Position numbers and translations under genes: made by a program. Shown here piece after piece: positions 45,455 to 54,213 of a stretch of DNA of 64,000 bases. How positions within the stretch are numbered: the stretch's first letter is position 1; each line of letters starts with the position of its first letter. The stretch spans positions 496,001-560,000 of the forward strand of contig DASSSY010000004.1 in the NCBI GenBank assembly GCA_035708205.1. Direction: 5' to 3'. The notes beneath the pieces are model-generated. The model was not told where the DNA came from. It searched no databases and saw only the letters and a program-made list of their open reading frames with translations. The DNA is from DASSSY01 sp035708205. GTDB lineage: Bacteria; Bacteroidota; Bacteroidia; Chitinophagales; Chitinophagaceae.

Positions 45455-47599
45455 ATGTCAGACTTACGCTTACAGCGAAATTTTGGAATTGCCGCCCACA
45501 TTGATGCGGGTAAGACCACAACTACGGAACGTATTTTATATTATACCGGTGTCAACCATAAAATTGGGGAAGTGCACGAAGGCGGCGCTACCATGGACTG
45601 GATGGCGCAGGAGCAGGAAAGAGGGATTACCATTACTTCCGCTGCAACAACCTGTTACTGGAACTTCCCGACTGTACAGGGGAAGCCTACTCCGGATGCT
45701 AAAAAATACAAATTCAATATCATTGATACTCCGGGGCACGTGGATTTTACCATTGAGGTAGAGCGTTCCATGCGTGTATTGGATGGCCTGGTGGCTTTGT
45801 TTTCAGCTGTAGATGGCGTTGAACCCCAATCTGAAACTGTTTGGCGTCAGGCAACCCGTTATAAGGTTCCGCGGATCGGGTTCGTTAATAAAATGGACCG
45901 TATCGGCGCGGACTTCCTCATGGTTGTACAGCAGGTAAAGGATATGCTGGGCGCAAAAGCTATTCCGCTACAGTTGCCGATCGGTGCTGAAGATGATTTC
46001 AAGGGTGTCGTTGATCTGGTGACCATGAAATCCGTGGTTTGGGATGACGAGAGCCTGGGAATGACTTATACCGAAGGCGAAGTGCCTGCCGATATGCTGG
46101 AAGAAGCACAAAAATGGCGTAGTGAACTGGTTGAAGCCGTTGCGGAATATGATGAGAGCCTGATGGAAAAATTCTTTGAAGACCCTAATTCAATCTCTGA
46201 AGATGAAATCCATGAAGCTATTCGTAAAGCTACCATCGATTTAAGCATTATTCCAATGGTATGTGGCTCTTCTTATAAAAATAAAGGAGTGCAGAAAATG
46301 TTGGATTGTGTTATCCGCTACCTGCCCAGCCCTGTAGATGTTGATGCCATCATAGGCCATGATCCTGACGATGCTGAAAAAGAATTAATTCGTAAACCTG
46401 ACGCTAAAGAACCGTTTGCCGCTTTAGCTTTTAAGATCATGACGGATCCTTTCGTAGGCCGTTTGGCATTTTTCCGTGTGTATTCGGGTCATTTGGATGC
46501 CGGTTCTTATGTATTGAATGTTCGTTCGGGAAAGAAAGAGCGTATCAGCCGTATCATGCAGATGCATTCTAACAAGCAAAACCCGATTGATTTTATTGAA
46601 GCTGGCGATATTGGCGCCGCTGTAGGATTTAAAGATATTAAAACCGGGGACACGCTTTGCGATGAAAAAGCGCCGATCGTTCTGGAAAACATGTTTATTC
46701 CTGATCCGGTGATCTCCATCGCCATCGAGCCCAAAACTCAGGCTGATGTGGACAAGATGGGTATGGCTATCGCCAAATTGGTGGAAGAGGATCCTACCTT
46801 GCGCGTAAAGTCTGATGAAGATACCGGGCAGACCGTATTAAGCGGTATGGGCGAATTGCACCTGGATATCATTTTAGATCGTATGAAACGGGAATTTAAA
46901 GTGGATGTGAACCAAGGTGCACCTCAGGTAGCTTATAAAGAAGCATTTACCATGCAGGTCACTCATCGTGAAGTGTATAAGAAACAATCCGGCGGCCGTG
47001 GTAAATTTGCTGATATCCAGTTTGAAATCGGACCTGCGGAAGAAGAATTCCTGAAAGAAGACAAAGGGGCTTTCCAGTTTGTCAATGATATCTTTGGTGG
47101 TGCGATTCCGAAGGAATTCATCCCTGCCATCCAGAAAGGTTTTGAAACGTCTATGAGCAGTGGTGTATTAGCCGGTTATCCGGTAGAAAGTATGCGTGTT
47201 CGTATTTTTGACGGATCCTTCCACCAGGTCGATTCAGACTCTATGTCTTTTGAGCTTTGTGCTAAATCCGCTTTCCGTGAAGCCGGCAGAATGGCGAAAC
47301 CCATTATCCTGGAACCGATCATGAAAGTGGAAGTTTTAACACCGGATCAGTACATGGGGGATGTCACCGGTGACTTAAATCGTCGTCGCGCTTTATTGGA
47401 AGGTATGGACAGCCGTAATAACCTTCAGGTGATTAAAGCAAAGGTACCGTTGAGCGAAATGTTCGGTTATGTAACGCAATTGCGTTCCTTGTCCTCCGGT
47501 CGTGCTACTTCAACTATGGAATTTAGCCATTATGCACAGGCGCCGAAGAATATTGAGGAAGAAGTGGTCGCTAAAGCCAAAGGAAAAGTAACGGCTTAA
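45455..47599 (+). CDS. fusA: Elongation factor G
   Basis: GTPase catalysing ribosome translocation. G-motifs: [14 protein letters not shown] (residues 15-28), DTPGHVDF near 90-97 and NKMDR near 145-149. The sequence continues through domains II to V, with [14 protein letters not shown] typical of domain IV and [20 protein letters not shown] of domain V. Length of 714 is full. Unusually for a bacterial core gene it stands alone rather than in an rpsL-rpsG-fusA-tuf block; a second, operon-linked EF-G could exist elsewhere, and this copy could be EF-G1 or a paralogue. It has its own -7 box and terminator. Confidence 0.95.
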   Translation: MSDLRLQRNFGIAAHIDAGKTTTTERILYYTGVNHKIGEVHEGGATMDWMAQEQERGITITSAATTCYWNFPTVQGKPTPDAKKYKFNIIDTPGHVDFTIEVERSMRVLDGLVALFSAVDGVEPQSETVWRQATRYKVPRIGFVNKMDRIGADFLMVVQQVKDMLGAKAIPLQLPIGAEDDFKGVVDLVTMKSVVWDDESLGMTYTEGEVPADMLEEAQKWRSELVEAVAEYDESLMEKFFEDPNSISEDEIHEAIRKATIDLSIIPMVCGSSYKNKGVQKMLDCVIRYLPSPVDVDAIIGHDPDDAEKELIRKPDAKEPFAALAFKIMTDPFVGRLAFFRVYSGHLDAGSYVLNVRSGKKERISRIMQMHSNKQNPIDFIEAGDIGAAVGFKDIKTGDTLCDEKAPIVLENMFIPDPVISIAIEPKTQADVDKMGMAIAKLVEEDPTLRVKSDEDTGQTVLSGMGELHLDIILDRMKREFKVDVNQGAPQVAYKEAFTMQVTHREVYKKQSGGRGKFADIQFEIGPAEEEFLKEDKGAFQFVNDIFGGAIPKEFIPAIQKGFETSMSSGVLAGYPVESMRVRIFDGSFHQVDSDSMSFELCAKSAFREAGRMAKPIILEPIMKVEVLTPDQYMGDVTGDLNRRRALLEGMDSRNNLQVIKAKVPLSEMFGYVTQLRSLSSGRATSTMEFSHYAQAPKNIEEEVVAKAKGKVTA

Positions 47600-47633
47600 T
47601 CCCGGACCCGCTTCTTTAGAATTATTGAACCAG

Positions 47634-47672
47634 GCCGCTATTACTTATGAGCATAAGTGTAGCGGCTTTTTT
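47634..47672 (+). terminator. Intrinsic terminator after fusA
   Basis: GCCGCTA (47634-47640) pairs with TAGCGGC (47660-47666); an inner CTTAT/ATAAG stem extends the arm, and six T follow. It lies 34 bp after fusA. Confidence 0.85.
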
Positions 47673-47774
47673 GTCAAAACTATTGCCCGCATTAATCCAT
47701 TCTAATTTAGTGTACTAAACTTTTAGTTGGTTTTTGCGTCAAACGATTATCATTTTAAACACTGAAAAAATAAT

Positions 47775-48431
47775 ATGAATATGAAGAAGTTATTGTCAGT
47801 ATTGATGCTCCTCAGTTTTGTAGCCGTGACAAACGTTCACGCGCAGGATGCCAAAGCAAAATCGATTATGGATAAGGTAAGCGCCAATTTAAAGCGGGCA
47901 AAAGCGATCAGCGCTAATTTTTCCCTATCGGTAATTGATGGTCACGGGAAAAAGCAAATGACACAAACCGGAATTTTTCAAATGAAGGGAAATAAATATA
48001 AAGTGACGTTAAAAAGCGGCCAGGAAATTATTTGCGATGCCCGGTCAGTTTGGACCTATATGCCCAAAAATAAGGAAGTACAGGTGAGCGCCTATAGCCC
48101 GGAGACCCAAACCATTTCCCCTTCAAAACTATTTTCCGGTTCCTACGAGAAGGAGTATACGTACAGTTATACCGGTACAAAAACGATTGGCGGAAAGAAA
48201 GTTGCGGTAGTTACCTTAAAGCCGAAGAAACAAAACGCCGGTTTTTCCAAGGTGGACCTGTATGTCAATACCGGTACCAATATGATTGCCGGTGGCTATG
48301 TTTACGGCACAGCCGGATCGTCTTACGCTTACAGCATTTCCAATGTGAAAACGGCTGCTGATATCAGCAACAGTGTCTTTACATTTAATACCAAGACCCA
48401 TCCCGGTGTAGATGTGATAGATTTACGCTAA
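47775..48431 (+). CDS. lolA: LolA-like outer-membrane lipoprotein carrier protein
   Basis: A signal peptide (KKLLSVLMLLSFVAVTNVHAQ) precedes a 196-residue mature chain with the LolA fold signature: MDKVSANLKRAKAISANFSL near residues 32-51, then repeated strands (TGIFQMKGNKYKVTL, WTYMPKNKEVQVSA, SPSKLFSGSYEKEYTYSY). LolA chaperones lipoproteins across the periplasm from LolCDE to the outer membrane. The length matches. In Bacteroidota LolB is usually missing. A hairpin follows directly and the next gene starts 90 bp on, so it is probably a single transcript. Confidence 0.85.
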   Translation: MNMKKLLSVLMLLSFVAVTNVHAQDAKAKSIMDKVSANLKRAKAISANFSLSVIDGHGKKQMTQTGIFQMKGNKYKVTLKSGQEIICDARSVWTYMPKNKEVQVSAYSPETQTISPSKLFSGSYEKEYTYSYTGTKTIGGKKVAVVTLKPKKQNAGFSKVDLYVNTGTNMIAGGYVYGTAGSSYAYSISNVKTAADISNSVFTFNTKTHPGVDVIDLR

Positions 48432-48447
48432 GATCCGCAAAGCGTAG

Positions 48448-48490
48448 CAAAAGCCAGAAATGATCATGCTCATTTCCGGCTTTTGTTTTT
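48448..48490 (+). terminator. Intrinsic terminator after lolA
   Basis: CAAAAGCC-A-GAAATGA (48448-48463) pairs with TCATTTC-C-GGCTTTTG (48470-48485) with one A-C mismatch, loop TCATGC, followed by TTTTT. Confidence 0.85.
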
Positions 48491-48520
48491 GAATCCGGTA
48501 AATTTGCGGAAACGTACCTT

Positions 48521-49591
48521 ATGAAGAAAAACATATTGACGTTGTTGAGTTTGTTGCTGTTCACCGGGTTTTTCACAGCTCCGGTATGGGGGCAAAAAGC
48601 CAAAATTTATTGGCAAAAGAAGATGTCGTCGTATTATTGCCAGGAACCGTCCAGCTATATCAGAACGAGCAGGGACAGCATTATATCAGAAAGACAAATT
48701 GAACCGGCAAATTACGTTCAGGACACCCTTCGTGCTTATTTTGATTACCTCTGGCAACCTTCTGCCTATAAAGCTTTGGCATCTTTTTTTACTTATGCCG
48801 TCCGTTCAGGTGACTTTTGGCAATGCAATGATTATTATTACCGTTCAAAACAAGAGTTTCGCTGGGGCTTTTTTGAAGATAAGCAACTGACCGTTCCGGT
48901 GGGGCCTTTCCGGCAATATTATGAGAATGGACGGATGCAAAGTAAGGGCTATTTTAAAAACGGCAGGAAAACCGGCGTCTGGGAATGGTTTAATAAGAAT
49001 GGTCAACTTGTTGGTAAGGTAACCTACAACAACGGTGTGGCCTCCGGTTATTGTTTTCGGGTTTCAGATAGCGATACAATTATACGCCGTTTGGACAGTC
49101 TTGGCGCTGGTTACAGCTATAAGAAATTAGCTGACGGACGAATACTTTTTCAAGGAAAATACCTTTCGGGAGGCGTCAAGGACAGTATTTGGAATCATTA
49201 TGATGAACAAGGACGATTGTGGTACACCAGGCAATTTGTTGCAGGAAAGCAAGTGGCAGTAATCTGTTATGATACTATAGGTGTCGTCATCACCCGAGAT
49301 ACGGCATCCCAACCGGCACAGTTTAAGAATTTGACGCGATATTTAAGCCGGAATGTGCGTTTTCCAAGAAACTTACGCCTCAAAATTTCATCAGGAAAAA
49401 TTGTGGCAGGATTTGTGGTTGGAAAAAGTGGACTGGTGAAAAAAGTAAAGATTTTACAATCCTTAGAACCTCATTTTGACTATCAAGTGATCCATGCTTT
49501 GGAGTATATGCCGAAATGGAAACCTGCTCAAGACCACGGGCGGACAGTTGACAGCTATTTTATAATACCCTTTACCTTTCACAGTGAGTAA
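48521..49591 (+). CDS. Secreted MORN-repeat protein with C-terminal TonB domain
   Basis: A signal peptide (MKKNILTLLSLLLFTGFFTAPVWG) leads a mature protein whose middle has MORN-like repeats (FRQYYENGRMQSKGYFKNGR, KTGVWEWFNKNG, FQGKYLSGGVKDSIW, with about residues 125-245). The last about 85 residues form a TonB C-terminal domain (ISSGKIVAGFVVGKSGLVKK, YMPKWKPAQDHG), which contacts energy-coupled outer-membrane receptors or serves structural roles. The MORN/TonB combination is common in Bacteroidota but its function is not known. There are no TonB box or ExbB/D genes near. It stands alone after the lolA terminator. Confidence 0.8.
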   Translation: MKKNILTLLSLLLFTGFFTAPVWGQKAKIYWQKKMSSYYCQEPSSYIRTSRDSIISERQIEPANYVQDTLRAYFDYLWQPSAYKALASFFTYAVRSGDFWQCNDYYYRSKQEFRWGFFEDKQLTVPVGPFRQYYENGRMQSKGYFKNGRKTGVWEWFNKNGQLVGKVTYNNGVASGYCFRVSDSDTIIRRLDSLGAGYSYKKLADGRILFQGKYLSGGVKDSIWNHYDEQGRLWYTRQFVAGKQVAVICYDTIGVVITRDTASQPAQFKNLTRYLSRNVRFPRNLRLKISSGKIVAGFVVGKSGLVKKVKILQSLEPHFDYQVIHALEYMPKWKPAQDHGRTVDSYFIIPFTFHSE

Positions 49592-49740
49592 TTATACCGT
49601 TTGGAGATTTATTCGACATGATGACTTTTTTATCAATCTATCGAAAGTCAGCCCTTTTCGATTGTTGTCCCCACCAGCAGAGATGTCGATGACTACCGTG
49701 GTCCTATAATTGGAGAAATGATATAGTTTTCAGGAAAAAT

Positions 49741-49770
49741 AAAAAAAGCTGACTTTTCTATTGGTCAGCT
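49741..49770 (-). terminator. Intrinsic terminator of the fabG-fabH group
   Basis: AGCTGAC (49748-49754) pairs with GTCAGCT (49764-49770) around a nine-base loop; on the minus strand it is followed by seven T. It lies 28 bp after fabH. Confidence 0.8.
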
Positions 49771-49797
49771 CCTTCCTTTTCCTAATGATTACCATTT

Positions 49798-50787
49798 TTA
49801 ATAAGCCCAGCGGATATAAGTGGCGCCCCAGGTAAAGCCGCCGCCAAAAGCCGCTAATATCAGATTATCACCTTTTTTAAGCTTAGACTCCCAATCCCAA
49901 AGACAAAGGGGAATGGTACCGCTGGTGGTGTTGCCGTATTTCTGGATATTCAGCATTACCTTTTCATTGGGCAGGTTCATGCGTTCGGCAGTTGCCTGGA
50001 TGATGCGCAGGTTGGCCTGATGAGGCACCAGCCAATGGACGTCATTGCCGGAAAGGCCGTTTCGCTCCATGATCTCGGCAGAAACGTCAGCCATGTTCTT
50101 TACGGCAAATTTGAATACCGTACGGCCTTCCTGATAAATATAATGCTCTTTGCCCGTTACCGTTTCAATGCTTGCCGGGCGCTTGGATCCACCAGCTTTT
50201 TGATGTAAATGTATCCAGCCGCTGCCATCACTTTTAAGGATGGAATCAATAATGCCGTTACCTTCCGTATCCCGTTCTAAAAGTACAGCGCCGGCGCCAT
50301 CTCCGAAAATAATACAGGTAGAGCGGTCTTCATAATTGACAATAGAGCTCATCTTGTCGGCACCGACAACAATAACACGTTTACAGCGGCCGTTTTCAAC
50401 AAATTGAGCGCCGGTGTTCAAAGCATATAAAAAGCCGCAACAGGCCGCGCTGATATCAAAGCCGAAAGCATTGTCCAGGCCACATTCCGAAGCTATCAGA
50501 TTGGCCGTTGCCGGAAACTGCATATCGGCGGTCGTAGTAGCGCAGATAATTAAATCAATGCTGGCCGGATCTATATTTTTCCTTTGCAGCAAGTTATTCA
50601 CCGCTTTGACGGCCATAAACGAAGTGCCAAGATCCTTACCTTTGAGAATACGTCTTTCTTTAATGCCGGTTCTGGTTGTGATCCATTCATCGGTTGTATC
50701 CACAATGGTTTCCAATTCTTTATTGGTCAGGATATAGTCGGGAACATAGCCACCTACAGCGGTAATAGCTGCATGCATTTTCTCCAT
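49798..50787 (-). CDS. fabH: 3-oxoacyl-ACP synthase III (FabH)
   Basis: Starts fatty acid elongation by condensing acyl-CoA with malonyl-ACP. Catalytic triad: C116 in SAACCGF, His in VPHQANLRI (residue about 258) and Asn in KYGNTTSGT. The DTTDEWITTRTGI and KSDGSGWIHL segments are typical. The 329 residues are normal. Bacteroidota often use FabH for branched iso-acyl primers, but specificity is not readable here. It follows fabG by 62 bp and has its own -7 box. Confidence 0.95.
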   Translation of the reverse strand: MEKMHAAITAVGGYVPDYILTNKELETIVDTTDEWITTRTGIKERRILKGKDLGTSFMAVKAVNNLLQRKNIDPASIDLIICATTTADMQFPATANLIASECGLDNAFGFDISAACCGFLYALNTGAQFVENGRCKRVIVVGADKMSSIVNYEDRSTCIIFGDGAGAVLLERDTEGNGIIDSILKSDGSGWIHLHQKAGGSKRPASIETVTGKEHYIYQEGRTVFKFAVKNMADVSAEIMERNGLSGNDVHWLVPHQANLRIIQATAERMNLPNEKVMLNIQKYGNTTSGTIPLCLWDWESKLKKGDNLILAAFGGGFTWGATYIRWAY

Positions 50788-50809
50788 TGTATTTAGTCTT
50801 TTGCTTGGG

Positions 50810-50817
50810 CAAAGGTA
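50810..50817 (-). promoter_or_regulatory. -7 promoter element of fabH (TACCTTTG)
   Basis: On the minus strand TACCTTTG matches the -7 consensus and lies 23 bp before the fabH ATG. It sits within the 62-bp fabG-fabH gap, so fabH may also be transcribed separately. Confidence 0.45.
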
Positions 50818-50849
50818 AGTTGTAAAATTGAAAGTCGCCGGAGAAGAGC

Positions 50850-51599
50850 CTATAGGTTCATACCGCCGCAGGCGCTGATGACTTGTCCGGTGACGTAGCT
50901 GCTCAGGTCTGAAGCCAGAAATAAAGCCACATTGGCGATTTCTTCAGGCTTGCCGATACGTTGTAAAGGAATTTGTTCCATCCATTTATTGCCGCCTTCA
51001 TCGCCTTGCAAATAATGGGTCATATCGGTTTCGATGAAGCCCGGCGCAATAGCGTTGCAACGGATATTACGGCTGCCCAGCTCTTGCGCCACGGATTTCG
51101 TAAAGCCTATAATCCCCGCTTTAGAGGCCGCGTATGAGCTTTGCCCGGCATTTCCTTTCATTCCGACAATGGAGCTCATGTTGATGATGCTTCCCTTCCG
51201 CGCTTTCATCATAGGGCGGATGACCTGTTTGGTAAGATTGAAAACCGATTTCAGGTTGGCGGAGATCACCTCATCCCATTGTTCGGGTGATACACGCAGT
51301 AAAAGATTATCGCGGGAAATGCCCGCGTTGTTGACGCAGATATCAATTTGACCGAAATCTTCAGCAACCGATTTGGCCAGGGTTTCCGCGGACTGAAAGT
51401 CGCCGGCGTCGCTTTTATAGCCTTTGGCTTTTACCCCGTATCCCGTAAGCTTCTCTTCCAATACCCTGGCCTTTTCTTCGGAGGATAAATAGGTAAAGGC
51501 GATGTTGGCGCCATTCCGGGCGAAAGTTTCGGCAATGGCGGCGCCGATTCCCCGGCTGGCACCTGTAACTAAGGCGGTCTTGTTTTCTAATAATTTCAT
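50850..51599 (-). CDS. fabG: 3-oxoacyl-ACP reductase (FabG)
   Basis: Short-chain dehydrogenase reducing 3-oxoacyl-ACP with NADPH in fatty acid synthesis. NADP site GASRGIGAAI, NAG motif in NNAGISRDNLL, and catalytic tetrad Ser (MSS), Tyr and Lys in YAASKAGI; GFIETDM follows. The 249 residues match FabG. It is paired with fabH, supporting a fatty acid role rather than another SDR. Confidence 0.93.
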   Translation of the reverse strand: MKLLENKTALVTGASRGIGAAIAETFARNGANIAFTYLSSEEKARVLEEKLTGYGVKAKGYKSDAGDFQSAETLAKSVAEDFGQIDICVNNAGISRDNLLLRVSPEQWDEVISANLKSVFNLTKQVIRPMMKARKGSIINMSSIVGMKGNAGQSSYAASKAGIIGFTKSVAQELGSRNIRCNAIAPGFIETDMTHYLQGDEGGNKWMEQIPLQRIGKPEEIANVALFLASDLSSYVTGQVISACGGMNL

Positions 51600-51712
51600 T
51601 GATGCAATTTTTGTTGCGCTAAAGTAGCATTAAATAGCGGAATATCCAGTTTTAGGTTATGGAAATGGCCTTTTGAAGACCTGATGAATGTAGTAAGGCT
51701 TGCGCATGCAGG

Positions 51713-52309
51713 TTACCGACCCCGGAGGTGCTTCCTTTTCGGTTTACAGCTGCTGCAATAATCGGCCATGGCTGATATTTCCTGCAAGACCTGTTGGTGC
51801 AGTTGTTGCAGCTTTTGAGTATTTGTGCCTAAATGTGTTTCGCTTTGGGCCATGGTAAAACGTTTCTGATAGGCTGCCTGAACGGAGTCAAATATCGGCT
51901 GGTAGAAGTTGGTTTCGGAAAATGCGTTTTTCTTTTCATATAATTCCCGGCGAAGCTTCCGGGCATAGAGTTCTGCCAGGTCAAACTGGTAGCGGGCAAA
52001 ATCCAGGAGACGGTTGGCGGTAGCCGTATCCGGGGCGATAAGGGTGGCAGCGTCACGCAGGAAAGTGCAATGCACCATGCCGTTGAAGTTTTTAGTAAAC
52101 ATAAACGCCCCATTGCTCATCTGGTAGCCAAAGTTAAAATTACCGGTAGTGGTAATACTCATGAAATCGCTTTGACCGATCCGGGTAGATGGCGATTGAA
52201 AATCGGAAAGCCGTAAAGTGTAGCCCGGCTGCCATTCGATTTTATTTTGCGCCCCAGCCATCTTGAACAGGCCAAAGATAAGGCAAAAGGCAATTGCGGT
52301 TTTGTTCAT
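51713..52309 (-). CDS. Secreted protein of unknown function, DUF922-like
   Basis: A signal peptide (MNKTAIAFCLIFGLFKMAGAQ) precedes a 178-residue chain. The opening IEWQPGYTLRLSDFQSP, with W and a D-F turn, and the FDLAELYARKLRRELYEKK helix resemble DUF922 proteins of Bacteroidota, which are suspected metalloprotease relatives, but no HExxH motif is visible. The C-terminus ends in a basic tail with two Cys (CSSCKPKRKHL). It lies between fabG (113 bp) and the GGGP synthase-like gene (86 bp). A confident name is not possible. Confidence 0.7.
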   Translation of the reverse strand: MNKTAIAFCLIFGLFKMAGAQNKIEWQPGYTLRLSDFQSPSTRIGQSDFMSITTTGNFNFGYQMSNGAFMFTKNFNGMVHCTFLRDAATLIAPDTATANRLLDFARYQFDLAELYARKLRRELYEKKNAFSETNFYQPIFDSVQAAYQKRFTMAQSETHLGTNTQKLQQLHQQVLQEISAMADYCSSCKPKRKHLRGR

Positions 52310-52395
52310 TGTAGTTCTTAGGGATATTTTTCATTACCGGTGCAAAATACCGGCTTTCGTGCCCCGTTGTTTCCTAATAGGAAGCGATTTGAAAT

Positions 52396-53154
52396 TTATT
52401 TTACGAGGGTTTCCGAATGGACCGCTGCACTGAGCTCTTTAAGAAGGCCCATATCTTTTTCAATGGCATTGCCGACAACAATGACCTGTGCGCCCGCCCG
52501 GCAGTTTTCCATAACTTTTTCAGGGGTATGTATGCCGCCGCCGACAATCAGGGGAATGTCAATATTCTGGCTTACGCGTTCAATCATTTCCTTACTGATG
52601 GGATAGCGTGCACCGCTGCCGGCGTCCATGTATATCACGTGCTTGCCCTGCATTTCCCCTGCCCATGCCGTGCAAAGGGCAATGTCAGGCTTGTCGGCCG
52701 GAATGGGTGCGGAGTGGCTCATGTAGGAAACGGTTGTAGGGATCCCGCCATCGATAACCATATAGCCGGTAGAAATAATTTCCAGGCCACTGGCCTTTAT
52801 AGAGGGTGCAGAAACTACATGCTGTCCAATAAGCAAATCGGGGTTACGGCCTGAAATTAAGGATAAGTAGAGCAGGGCATCCGCTTCCGGAGAGACCTGG
52901 GCAGGGCTTCCGGGAAAAAGGACCATTGGTATCTTACTGACGGTCTTAAATGCATTGATACAGTCCGAGACATGGCTGGTAATGACAATGCTGCCTCCCA
53001 GAAATACAAAATCAACTTCTGCGTTTTCACATTGCCGGGCCAGGTGTACCATATCTTTCGGTTGTACACTATCGGGGTCAATGAGCATGGCAAAGGCATG
53101 CCGGTTGTTCTTTTTAAGACCGTCAAATAATGTACGCACCGGGTTGATTTTCAT
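52396..53154 (-). CDS. Geranylgeranylglyceryl phosphate synthase family (PcrB-like)
   Basis: TIM-barrel prenyltransferase of the PcrB/GGGP-synthase family, related to the archaeal enzyme that joins sn-glycerol-1-phosphate to geranylgeranyl pyrophosphate. Visible motifs: AMLIDPDSV near residue 22, FLGGSIV, VLFPGSPAQVS, IYMDAGSGARYPIS, and LIVGGGIHTPE. Homologues occur in Bacteroidota and can make ether-type glyceryl phosphates, but their in vivo lipid is not settled. 252 residues is normal. No archaeal-type digeranylgeranyl or glycerol-1-phosphate dehydrogenase genes are near; it neighbours fabG/fabH and mscL. Confidence 0.85.
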   Translation of the reverse strand: MKINPVRTLFDGLKKNNRHAFAMLIDPDSVQPKDMVHLARQCENAEVDFVFLGGSIVITSHVSDCINAFKTVSKIPMVLFPGSPAQVSPEADALLYLSLISGRNPDLLIGQHVVSAPSIKASGLEIISTGYMVIDGGIPTTVSYMSHSAPIPADKPDIALCTAWAGEMQGKHVIYMDAGSGARYPISKEMIERVSQNIDIPLIVGGGIHTPEKVMENCRAGAQVIVVGNAIEKDMGLLKELSAAVHSETLVK

Positions 53155-53257
53155 AAAGTGAATTTTATGAGCATTGCCGCTCAGGCATAAAGTTCAGAAA
53201 GGTTCAAAATTAGTAAAATGCTTTGATATAACCGTTGAACAATTGTAGGACAGAGAG

Positions 53258-53295
53258 TTGCTATCAAAGTATATGTAAAGTGGATAGCAATTTTT
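53258..53295 (+). other. Orphan terminator-like hairpin on the plus strand
   Basis: TTGCTATC (53258-53265) pairs with GATAGCAA (53283-53290) over 8 bp around a 17-base loop and is followed by TTTTT. It is oriented for a plus-strand transcript, but no plus-strand gene lies between 49591 and here. It may end a small RNA starting near 53230, or be chance. The mscL terminator is separate. Confidence 0.4.
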
Positions 53296-53321
53296 ATGCC
53301 GGTATAAAAACAGTTTGTGGT

Positions 53322-53362
53322 AAAAAAAAGAACGCAGACGCTAATCAAAACGCCTACGCTCT
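53322..53362 (-). terminator. Intrinsic terminator of the mscL transcript
   Basis: A 12-bp stem with three G-T pairs (53351-53362 with 53329-53340) around a ten-base loop is followed on the minus strand by eight T. It lies 23 bp after mscL. Confidence 0.8.
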
Positions 53363-53385
53363 TTATGAAACAATATTTTTGTATA

Positions 53386-53817
53386 TTATTTTTTATTTAG
53401 GGCATCCCTAATCTCAGTCAATAAGGTTTCAGTAGCTGTTGGTGCCGGTGGTTCAGCAGGGGTTTCTTCTTTTTTCCGACGCATATTGTTCATGCCTTTG
53501 ACCAATAAAAACACCGCCAGCGCTAACAAAAGGAAATTAACGGCCACTGTAATGAAATTACCATATGCGAAAATAGCGCTATCGGCCACTTTACGGGCAT
53601 CCGCTAGGGAGGCGCCTTCCGGCACATTGCCCTTAAGGACTAAATATAAATTTGAAAAATCGGGTTTGCCGATGATAGCAGAGACCAAGGGCATGATCAA
53701 ATCGTTGACCACGCTGTCAATAATGGTTTTGAAAGCGGCGCCGATGATAATACCTACCGCCATATCCATCACGTTTCCTTTTATGGCAAATTCTTTAAAT
53801 TCTTTTACAAAGCTCAT
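53386..53817 (-). CDS. mscL: Large-conductance mechanosensitive channel
   Basis: Osmotic emergency valve. [22 protein letters not shown] is the N-terminal helix and first membrane segment of MscL, then a periplasmic loop and a second membrane segment ([20 protein letters not shown]), then [12 protein letters not shown] and a cytoplasmic bundle. 143 residues is normal. It follows a small lipoprotein gene by 38 bp and ends at a strong terminator. Confidence 0.95.
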   Translation of the reverse strand: MSFVKEFKEFAIKGNVMDMAVGIIIGAAFKTIIDSVVNDLIMPLVSAIIGKPDFSNLYLVLKGNVPEGASLADARKVADSAIFAYGNFITVAVNFLLLALAVFLLVKGMNNMRRKKEETPAEPPAPTATETLLTEIRDALNKK

Positions 53818-53855
53818 TGTGTTGTATTTTATTTAACGAAAGTTATTGGGTATCA

Positions 53856-54164
53856 TTAGTTTTTCCGCTCAATATCGTCCAGCTTGACCATATCATAAAT
53901 AACGGAGCCATATTGGCAGGTATCTTTAATGCCGGTATGGTGATAGTCGATTTTAACCTGCATACCGTCATGCTGATAAGCGCCGGGCATATAGGTCGGC
54001 TTGAGCAATGCGCTGTCGTTAAGGCGTAATAGGTAGCCGCAACCGTCATAGGTAATGTCACCAGTGTCCACAACCGTTGCTTCAACCATATTTTTTTCTT
54101 TGGAACAGGAGCACAGGCAGCAGGCCACAATAACGGTAAAAAAGAAACTGTATTTTTTCAACAT
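53856..54164 (-). CDS. Small lipoprotein of unknown function
   Basis: Product of 102 residues starting MLKKYSFFFTVIVACCLCSCSKEKN, a lipoprotein signal with several Cys ending in CSC; lipidation is probably at residue 20. The mature part (about 80 residues) has a beta-rich feel: EATVVDTGDITYDGCGYLLRL and MQVKIDYHHTGIKDTC. No family is recognised with certainty. It lies between the OmpR-type regulator (49 bp) and mscL (38 bp) and is likely co-transcribed with both. Confidence 0.7.
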   Translation of the reverse strand: MLKKYSFFFTVIVACCLCSCSKEKNMVEATVVDTGDITYDGCGYLLRLNDSALLKPTYMPGAYQHDGMQVKIDYHHTGIKDTCQYGSVIYDMVKLDDIERKN

Positions 54165-54213
54165 TTGATTGAATTATGGGTTAAAAATAAAAAATTATTC
54201 CAAAACTACAAAT

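Noticed and set aside
49592..49740. Short gene between the MORN/TonB gene and the fabH terminator
   Set aside because: No frame of useful length, no start with promoter and no RNA fold seen.
53322..53362. Sequence GCAGACG/CGCCTACG as a CRISPR-like repeat
   Set aside because: It is the two arms of one hairpin with G-T pairs next to a T-run; there is no repeat-spacer pattern.
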